Below, piece after piece: positions 56,553 to 64,000 of a DNA stretch of 64,000 bases. The notes beneath the pieces were generated by a model. That model saw only the letters and a program-made list of their open reading frames with translations, was not told where the DNA came from and did no database searches. Made by a program: the position numbers and the translations under genes. The stretch is from Gnetum montanum (lineage: Eukaryota; Streptophyta; Gnetopsida; Gnetales; Gnetaceae): the NCBI GenBank assembly GCA_015680685.1, contig MNCI01010828.1:99580-163579 (forward strand). The letters are read 5' to 3'. How positions within the stretch are numbered: the stretch's first letter is position 1; the number at the start of each line of letters is the position of its first letter.

Positions 56553-57539
56553 TGATGAAGCGATTACTTTGATTTTTAGAGTGATTACTTTAGTAGTTAT
56601 TCTTATTATTAGAGCAGTTACTCCCAAGTCTATAAATACAGTGCCCAAGCGCACAATTGAGAGAAAGGTTTTTTAGCAGTCAAGTAGGGAAACTCTTGTA
56701 ATTTGTCCATTCGAAAGTTAGAATATTTTCTAAGTGCTCGCAATAGGAGGTTTAAGTGTGGATAGATCTTTAGTCAAGCATTGATGTACCTAAGCATACC
56801 ATTATGTTGGCAATAAATACGAGCTCTTAAATTCATCCTTGTAGAACTTGAGATTTGTCTTCTTACGCATTTCTTTTATTTTATTTTCTTATAAATTTAT
56901 TTTGTTTTATTTTATTTTATGCACTTTACATTTATGTTATTAGCANCTTGTGTTAGGCTAGATTAGACCATAGTCTACTTAGCAATTAATTACTCTCACA
57001 TTCATTATTATTTACTTAGCTTTTATTTACTTTAATTGTTGATTATTTATTGTTGTCTATCTAGTTAATATTTCCTTTATCATCAATTACACTTCATGTT
57101 GCTAACACGGAATGAGTATGAATTAATCACGAACATTAAGTGTAACTACTTGGTAACCCAATAGCGTATCTAGTATTTCTCAAGTAATGTGTGCTTGGAA
57201 ATCCCAAAAGTAGTACACGAGACCCAAGATGTGTATGAATGATTAAGGATGGATTCTCATCGCACTTAGGCTAGCTTAGATTTTACTTTTTGTTGCCTAT
57301 TAGCTTAATCAAGATTATTTCCCATTGTCTCTAGGAGTAGCCTAGTTTAGAATCACATCATACACCTCACTCTAGACTAAACCATACGTGACAAAGCAAA
57401 TACTAGTCCAAGTGGGAAGACAATGAACTATGATCAACATATAATTGTCTAAGTGCTACAACTAGTCCATTCGTGGAGTGCGACTAGATCATGCATACAC
57501 GCTCGTATTCGTATGGTTGAGCATAGGGGTACCTTACTA
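56553..57539 (+). repeat. 3' LTR of element E
   Basis: 987 bp. The U3 repeat array is much shorter than in the 5' LTR (56553-56624 against 47701-47872). About 157 bp are missing at a single N (56946), and the end reads ACCTTACTA where the 5' copy has ACCTCACTGCTCATCA. TATAAATA at 56631-56638. Confidence 0.85.
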
Positions 57540-57853
57540 CTTATGTTAGTATTAGTTAGGTGTAGTTAGTTAGATTAAATTAGTAATTGAATCACTTCAT
57601 TCCTTCCATCCTTTGTTTTAAGCACCCAAAACATAAAACATAGAAATAATAAAAATCATATACCTTAATCACACTTAACCAGACCTTTGCATATCACAAG
57701 TGTAATTGGGAAGATAATGAATGACTATTAGTGCAAGTTCACTTCTTAGAGACTAGTGTACCAGAAGACCTATGATTCACAAACTTCGACCAGATTGCTT
57801 GTGAATACTTAGTGATTCATATGGTTGAGCGTAGGGGTATTCACTACCCCTCA
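57540..57853 (+). repeat. 3' LTR of element C, part 3 of 3
   Basis: It starts with the second CTTAT and continues TTAGTATTAGTTAGGTG as in C's 5' LTR (29646 onward), ending CCCCTCA at 57853, followed by the ATAGG duplication. Confidence 0.82.
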
Positions 57854-57858
57854 ATAGG

Positions 57859-58734
57859 CATAATGAATTCTTGTGTTTTATTAGTGGTTAAAATAATCAT
57901 TAGCCTTTTTGTCCAAGATTCAAACCAAGTCTAGACCACATTCTAGTAACATTGCATTATTTCATCTCTTGGATTTAAAGCCATAAGACTATCACTATTG
58001 TAAGGAGTATTACCAGTTGGCATATATTCCAAGGGAGGATTTTATTCACTACACTTTTTATTTTATAGATTCTTGAGAAGTCACCTAGCTTCAAGCATGG
58101 GTAATATGTCTTTCCAGTGACATGGTAATGTAGCACTTATTGTACTCTTTCATTTTTCATTAGATTGTATTAAATCATTGTAGTACAATAAGGATTTAAT
58201 ACAACCTAAGAAACAGGGTAGAACTAATAGTAGTAATTCAAAAGAATCCACAAATTTCCTTGATGCCACACCTTTTACATTCCCACTTGGTTCTTCACTT
58301 TTTGATCCAGGCATAATGATCATAAGTTTATTCTTAGTTTTATGATGGAAAGAATATCATTATGACCATGGTAAGAACCTCTTATTAGTAGAAATGGATG
58401 TATGAATGTTTTGGTCTTAATGTATAAATAATCAGTCCCTTATGACTTGATAATATAGTGAAATCTTCACCTTATTTGAGACTACATCTTGCCTCATTTG
58501 TGATGTGTTTTATTAGTAATCAAAATTATTTACAAAGAAAATGACAACAAAGTATGAAAAAGATAACAAGAATGGAAAAATATGAAAAGAAGGAAAAATG
58601 TTTAAAAAATAAAAAATCATCAACAAATAGAAAAATGTTTAAAAAATTAAGAAATTAAAAAGTATAAAAGAATGGGGAAAATGTATTACGAAATGTGAAA
58701 AAGTAAAAAGAGAGTGAAAACTTCAATAAAGTAC
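57859..58734 (-). other. Element H noncoding region after integrase
   Basis: AT-rich, no gene. It corresponds to the T-rich tract after INT in other elements (reverse strand here, so A-rich: AAAAATGTTTAAAAAAT runs at 58590-58700). Confidence 0.6.
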
Positions 58735-59990
58735 CTACATGTCCAGATGAAAACCCCCACAACTATCATCAAAATCAATTAAACAAAAGAGAGAATGTCT
58801 AGAAGATAGTTGGATAAATTGGGTAGATTCCTTTGAATATTCATGATAAAATTTGACTTCTTGGATGTTAAGAATGAGCTTATGAGGGTAGGATGGGTGA
58901 TATATGTGTAATACACAAAATGGATAAGTGGCTTGAACAATGTATGGCCCCTTCCAAAGTGTTTGAAATTTGGCATTTTGGGGTAGATTATTACGATTAT
59001 AGTAAAGGAAATTATCAATCAGTTGTATAGTTACTTGCCTTATCCATGTATCGTGCCTAAGTTTGGAGTAATGTTTATGGACTTCATTACTTATAAGTAC
59101 TACAAGTCTATTTTCATTTAAGAGGTTTAGATTCATGAGGCATTCTCAATGGGCTAAGCTCAAATCAAGGTAAGGTTGACTGGTAGTAGCTAAAGTGTGG
59201 AGCTCTACTTGGATCTCGAGTGTTGGTAACTTGTCATGAACTAACTCATATGGTGAGTATCCTATGGGTAATTTCTAGGACATCCTATGGGCCCATAGAG
59301 CATCATTCAGTTTAGTGCTCTAGTCCTTTCTAAACCTACTAACTATCCTAGTAAGTATCTTAGTAATTTCTTGGTTAGGAACTTTAACTTGACCATTTTC
59401 TTGGGGATGATATGATGTGGTCAGCTTCTAGTTCATCCCAAGTTGTTGCAAGAGCTTTTTAAAGGTAACACCCATAAAATGAGTTCTGTTGTCAAATATG
59501 AGCCGTTTGAGTACTCCAAGGCTATTCACCACATTCTGTTGGAAGAATTTAGCAGTGGTCTTGGCTATGTAATCTTTAACTACTGCTGCTTTTGCCCACT
59601 TAGTACAATAATCCATAATCATGATTATATATGCTTTTCCATTCGACATTAGCATTATGGGTCTCATGGAAGTGATTCCACATATATCAAATGGCTTCAA
59701 AGGCTATATCCACTATTGTGGCCCTTCATTTTTGGTTGTTATTCCTCCATCTTTTTGACATCTATCACAAGATTGTGCGAAATTGTGGACATCTCTGAAC
59801 AACATAGGCCAAAATTAGCCTATCATTATTAGTTTGAGTATCATTTTATGCCTTTCATAGTGGCCACCACATGGGTCTTCATGGATGTCCTATAAGACTC
59901 TCTGTTGGTCACACTCTAACACACACCATCTAACTAGCCCATCTACATAGATCTTGTACAGATTACCATTAATTTCCATATATCTCTTTG
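58735..59990 (-). pseudogene. INT: Element H integrase relic
   Basis: Reverse strand: zinc-finger region about 59990-59740, catalytic core 59700-59428 (SNGKAYIIMIMDYCTKWAKA, LKRLIFDNRTHFMGVTFKKL; two Asp residues present), then a C-terminal part open for 133 codons at 59136-58735 (NLLNENRLVVLISNEVHKHY, WKGPYIVQATYPFCVLHIYH). No chromodomain is seen. It is more diverged from B, C and F than they are from each other. Confidence 0.82.
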
Positions 59991-60570
59991 CTCTATGAGG
60001 AATTGTTCTTGTTGTTTCTTACTCCAATTAGCAAGAAGATTTTGTGTTGATAGATAAGTTAGATATTCTAGTGTCCATAGCTTACCTATCAAATTTACAG
60101 CCTTTACTATTTCAATAAATAGGTTCTTATAAGGGAACTAGTCAAAAAAAAGGTTCTACTTGATCTTGGGTATCCCACTTTAGCCTTGATAAATGATTAG
60201 CTACCACATTTTCTATTTCCTTTTCATTCATCATTTTGATGTCAAATTCTTGTAGGATAATGAGTCATCTAATCACTCTAGGACTAACCATTGGTTTATT
60301 CATGAGAAACTAGATGATACTATGATTAGTATGGACATAGATATGATATCCGAGCACATAATGTCTAAACGTCTCAAGCACGTACACCACATCCATTAGC
60401 TCCTTTTCTGTTGTGATGTAGTTCAATTGTGCTTTGGTGATGCTTCTACTAGCATAGTGTATATAATATGATCTCTCTTGATCATCTAATTATGTCAGTA
60501 CTAGATGAAGCACGTAATTGGAAGCAGTAGTCATGATGTGAAAAGGCTTGGACCAACTTGCAACTTGAAG
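59991..60570 (-). pseudogene. RH: Element H RNase H relic
   Basis: Reverse-strand text matches KELMDVVYVLETFRHYVLGY, FLMNKPMVSPRVIRWLIILQ and ENVVANHLSRLKWD-like blocks around 60180-60440, as in B and F, with frame breaks. Confidence 0.72.
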
Positions 60571-60790
60571 GATTAGTGTCTCAACTAGTTTCTACTTTAG
60601 AGCTTCAAATTCCTTTTTAAATGACTCTATCCATTTGAAGGGTGCATCCTTCTTAGTGAGTTCTATGAGCAATTTTGCTATCTTCAAAAAATTCTCTATA
60701 AATCTTCTATAATATCCTATGTGGCCCAAGAATCATCTCACATCTTTTACTATCTTTGGCCTGTTTGGATCTTTTACTATCTTTTACTAT
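60571..60790 (-). pseudogene. RT: Element H reverse transcriptase C-terminal remnant
   Basis: Only the RT-RNase H connection remains (FFKIAKLLIELTKKDAPFKW-like, 60700-60620). It ends in TCTTTTACTATC tandem repeats (60743-60795) at the junction with element I. Confidence 0.65.
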
Positions 60791-60814
60791 CTAATTGGCC
60801 TTTAAGTGACCTAC

Positions 60815-62990
60815 AACAGGCCAAACACCATGAATGAGCAAAGGGCAAACAGTCTAGTAACCCTTTATCCCTGCCTACCCAACATGATGATGAGGGACCT
60901 ATTCCTTGTAGTTCTTGTTCTTCCACATCTTTGTCCCCATGTTAGAACATTAAATCCATCATACAAAATAGAGGTTCAAGTGATTGAGAGTTTTAGGATG
61001 CTAAGGGATCTCCTGGAGGAGATCATGGCGAAGGTGAAGATGGACATGATGGTCAAGGCCATCATCATGGAAGAGGAGGTGATTGACATAGTGGGGGTGG
61101 TAGTCCCTCTCCCTCTACTCATTCCCCTCTTTCCACCTTAGTTTCATTAGGTTTTGAATCTAACCGCAACCGTCATAGAAGGGATCGTGATGATGATGAT
61201 TGAGGAGGTTGATGGGGACGGTGTGATCGAGGGCGTGAGTTGTCATAGGAGGATCACCATCACAAAAGGAGAGGTAGCAAAGACCTTCATAGATGCCATG
61301 ACCATCATCAGGACCATGACCTTGATGAACCACTACTTGCCACTCGAAGCATGCTCAACATAGTAGAGGCAGTTCACATAGCTACCAAGCATTTGCGAGA
61401 TAGCTGGATCAAGAGCCTTGATATGAACAATATTCCTAGGTTTGAAGGGGGATATAACTGTGATCTATAGACTCACCTACAAGCATTTCATGATGCCTGC
61501 ACCCTATAGAATATTGAAAAGGAATGGTAGAAACTCAAGCTATTCCCATGAATGCTCATCAAGGAGGCAGAAAGCTAGTACCGGTCTTTGGAGCTGAAAT
61601 AGATTAGGCGATGGAATACAATGTTGGAGCTCTTCAATGACAAATACCAAACTTACTCTAGGGTGTCTAATCTAAGAGGAAAAATCCAGGGATGGAAACA
61701 AGGTAGCCACAAGCCCTTAGATGCAACCATTGGTAGATATTACTCATTGTTGCACTGATGCCTTGGTCATGGCTACTCTCAATAGGAGTAGCTCCGCCAT
61801 GTCATAGATGGGCTCCATTTTGAAACAAGAAGGACACTTGGCATTTATGCTCAAGGACGGCTATCCAAGTTAAGGGCTCATCAACTTTAGCAATTAATTG
61901 AGCAGGTAGCCAAGGAAGAGGGGGAACTACAAAAATGAAAAAGTGTAAAGGAATATAATTGAGACCCTTCCATCTAGAAGAGGGAGGTCTGATTCTATGA
62001 AGATGAGAAGGAGTCATCTCTAGATGCAACGGTGAACAGAAAGACTTTACCTATACAAAAGTTTACTTCTGAAATTTCGGCCAAGTTGGACAAGATGTGG
62101 GATTCTTTGGATGAAAAATTCCAAAGTGTTCTAAAAATTGCCAAAGAATCCAAAGAACAACGTAATGATCCAGATTGATGAAGCAGAAAAGAGGTTGAAT
62201 GTGCCTACCACAAAGGTAAGTGCAAGGTTGTTGTGGTAGAACAAGTTGCAGACTCGGACACCAAGGAAGACGATGGATGTGACATATGCCAATACGAACA
62301 TCCTAAGGGATGTTTTCCCATGGTGTCACATTTGCAAGAGTCTGAGGTGTACACTCTGAATCCTTAGCAAAAAGCTAAACACCTCAAAGATTGCCTTATC
62401 CCCAAGGCAATTCTAGGTAGTTCCACTAGCAATAGGGATATTATCCAAGTGGAGCTTCGCTGCAACCGTATGAGCACTACCAATAATGGCAACACCCATA
62501 ATCATGGGGGATGCCACCCCTAAGGCAGTAATACCCTTACCAGTAGCCAGATCCTTATGGGTACTAAGTTTAGTAGCCAGTCTCCCCACGGGACTCTTCT
62601 AGTCATGTAACCTTCCAAAATCATTACTACCCTCCAGAATACTTTTAGGCCTAATCTTCATCACCTAAGGGGAAAACCCACATTTGCACTATCCTCTACC
62701 ACCTCCTTCTACCATACCTATCCATCAGCCCTCAACTTAGCTACCTCGTACTCCACTTATGCAGGGGGAAATACCTCCATAGCCATAACAACGTAATGCC
62801 ACAAGGGCCATCAATTTACAACTGGCTCCCCAACCGAGTGGATCAGAATCAAAATCATGGAAACGTTCTTTTTTCTAGCTTAATAACCTAAACATACCCT
62901 CACACTCATGTATTACCAGTGCCCCTGCATCTCCAACTACCTCTAATACTTAATCCTTTAAGCAGCCTTTGAACCAAACACCTTCCAACG
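60815..62990 (+). pseudogene. gag: Element I gag relic
   Basis: A Gly/His/Asp-rich N-terminal region (about 61005-61330, GEGEDGHDGQGHHHGRGGDS) precedes the gag core at 61345-61900 (SLDMNNIPRFEGGY, SKLRAHQL.QLIEQVAKEEGE). The knuckle CDICQYEHPKGCF at 62278-62317 has its last Cys changed. The Pro/Gln/Tyr-rich tail runs to about 62980. Stops such as TAG 61467 and 61510 lie where D has Gln. Confidence 0.8.
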
Positions 62991-63500
62991 TGCAAACCAT
63001 TATGTTAACACATGTTGTGATGGACTGGATTAAGGTGGGTCATCTCCCTTGAAAAGTTTCTGATCCAAGAAGCTCCCTTATATACCTTCAGGTAGCAAGG
63101 AACTAGCCATTCAAAGCTCTTTTGGATTCAGGATCAAGTGTCAACCTGATTTCACATGATATATATAAGACTTGGAACTTACCCCCATTGCAACATTCAA
63201 CTTGAGTTAGTATACTAATCCATTACCATTCCCTTGGGATTGGTAGAAGATATTGTGACCACCGTTTGTGGGTGGTCCTACCCTACTGATTTCCTAGTGA
63301 TCCATGTTAATAACTATAAGGGGGACTTCCTGATTATAATAGGAAGAGCATGGCTCAACATGGTGGATGCACATTTGAAACTTCGAGATCTCTCCCTTGA
63401 AATTTCCAAGGAAAATCCCTTTGGGAAGATCGAGAAGAAGCATGTTACATGCATCACGTATAGTGACTCTAGGTGCAACTGTGTGTAGTAACTCTAGTCT
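62991..63500 (+). pseudogene. pro: Element I protease relic
   Basis: HVVMDWIKVGHLP, FKALLDSGSSVNLISHDIYK (catalytic DSG intact, 63115-63170), then 63234-63488: GLVEDIVTTVCGWSYPTDFL, IIIGRAWLNMVDAHLKLRDL and FGKIEKKHVTCI. One frameshift lies near 63190. Confidence 0.82.
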
Positions 63501-64000
63501 GTTGAGTAGACATCCATTCAAACGTGTAGTCGATGTGCCATCGAATCACAAATTCAATGATGCCTGTACGTAGTAGCCACTAATCAAGAAGGCACCCAAT
63601 GGTTGACCGCTGATTCTGATAGTGGAACCCTATGCATGGAACCCTTTGAGAGCCTTGTATGTACCTATATGGGGAGCATAGATGAACTGGAATAGGTTCA
63701 TCAACAACTTTCCACTACTAATGATGCTACTGACAGGGGAAACTTGCAGATCCCTGAAAGCTTTAAACAGGAGCCCATAGAACTAAAGCCTTTACTGGTC
63801 AATCTAGAATATGAATTCTTGCAAAATGGTAAGCCGATAATAATCAATGCCACTCTTGCTACTAAGAAAAAGAAGAAGTTTCTAAGGATGGTGAACAAGC
63901 GGTTGACTGCCTTCACATGGTCATATCCTGAGTTAACAGGGATTGATCCTAGGGTATGCCAACATCAAATATATATCAATCCTTCCATGAAGCCACGATG
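63501..64000 (+). pseudogene. RT: Element I protease-RT linker and first RT residues
   Basis: The linker text (LQIPESFKQEPIELKPLL, YEFLQNGKPIIINATL) leads to FTWSYPELTGIDPRVCQHQI and YINPSMKPR at the window edge, the conserved entry into RT. The catalytic domain lies outside. Confidence 0.78.

Larger units (their letters stand above)
47701..57539 (+). mobile_element. Element E: gag-only LTR retrotransposon in C's 3' LTR
   Basis: LTRs at 47701-48899 and 56553-57539 flank a primer site, insertion G, a gag relic (52201-54575) and a 3' noncoding end. No protease, RT, RNase H, INT or long 3' ORF is present. Without G it is about 6.7 kb. Its gag belongs with A's subgroup, its 3' end with F's. Confidence 0.87.
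29061..57853 (+). mobile_element. Element C: LTR retrotransposon with gag, pol and 3' ORF; hosts D and E in its 3' LTR
   Basis: The 5' LTR (29061-29954), primer site, gag, protease, RT, assembly gap, integrase, 3' noncoding region, 3' ORF and PPT are colinear to 40290. The 3' LTR is split into 40291-40651, 47416-47700 and 57540-57853 by D and E. The pieces join into one LTR matching the 5' copy. Its own length without nested DNA is about 12.2 kb, including 598 unknown bases. Confidence 0.86.
57854..60790 (-). mobile_element. Element H, proximal part (RT, RNase H, INT, reverse strand)
   Basis: The other half of H. Reverse-strand pol runs from about 60790 down to 58735, then noncoding DNA to the C insertion site at 57854; it continues at 29060. 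Its gag, protease and most of RT are lost at the junction with element I. Confidence 0.78.
60790..64000 (+). mobile_element. Element I: 5'-truncated LTR retrotransposon, continues beyond window
   Basis: Gag, protease and the start of RT on the + strand, with no LTR or primer site at the left; it abuts H's truncated RT head to head. It belongs with B, C and D by gag and protease sequence. Confidence 0.78.

Overview
This window is plant nuclear DNA made almost wholly of old, nested Ty3/gypsy LTR retrotransposons. No intact cellular gene, tRNA, rRNA or CRISPR array was seen. The LTR ends (TGATGAG...CTCATCA), primer-binding sites matching the 3' end of plant tRNA-Asp, the gag-PR-RT-RNase H-INT order, the absence of a visible chromodomain, and a large extra gene downstream of INT all point to the non-chromovirus Tat/Athila-like branch. 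The AT-rich composition, deep nesting and heavy point decay suggest a large, slowly purged genome such as a gymnosperm; that is inference. Every coding region is broken by stops or frameshifts.

Left block (1-25679): outer element B (+) runs in from beyond the left edge and ends with its 3' LTR at 24752-25679. It is cut twice. Element A (2162-10804, +, target duplication ACCTC) sits inside B's protease. Reverse-strand element F (about 13085-18880) sits inside B's integrase, with deletions at its edges. An unassigned AT-rich stretch follows at 25680-27234.

Right block (27235-60790): reverse-strand element H is split by element C (29061-57853, +, duplication ATAGG). C's 3' LTR is in turn split by D (40652-47415, duplication ACGAG) and E (47701-57539, duplication CTTAT). 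E's leader carries a 3.16-kb TG...TA insertion, G (48945-52106, duplication GTTAT), with a decayed fragment of a cellular membrane-protein gene. A 5'-truncated element I (+) occupies 60790-64000 and leaves the window at the start of RT.

The elements form a modular family. B and C carry gag, pol and a long 3' ORF. A has gag plus the 3' ORF but no pol. D has gag plus protease only. E has gag only. F has pol without the 3' ORF. H has pol plus a 3' ORF. The 3' ORF encodes a plant-transposon-protein-like domain followed by long coiled coils. In the copies that have it, it is preceded by what looks like an internal promoter (a copy of the LTR's palindromic U3 cassette plus a TATA box) and a 55-73-nt intron-like segment ending just before the ATG. 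A covarying hairpin and extra polypurine-tract-like motifs also recur in the 3' noncoding region. These recurring regulatory features are the most interesting content of the window.
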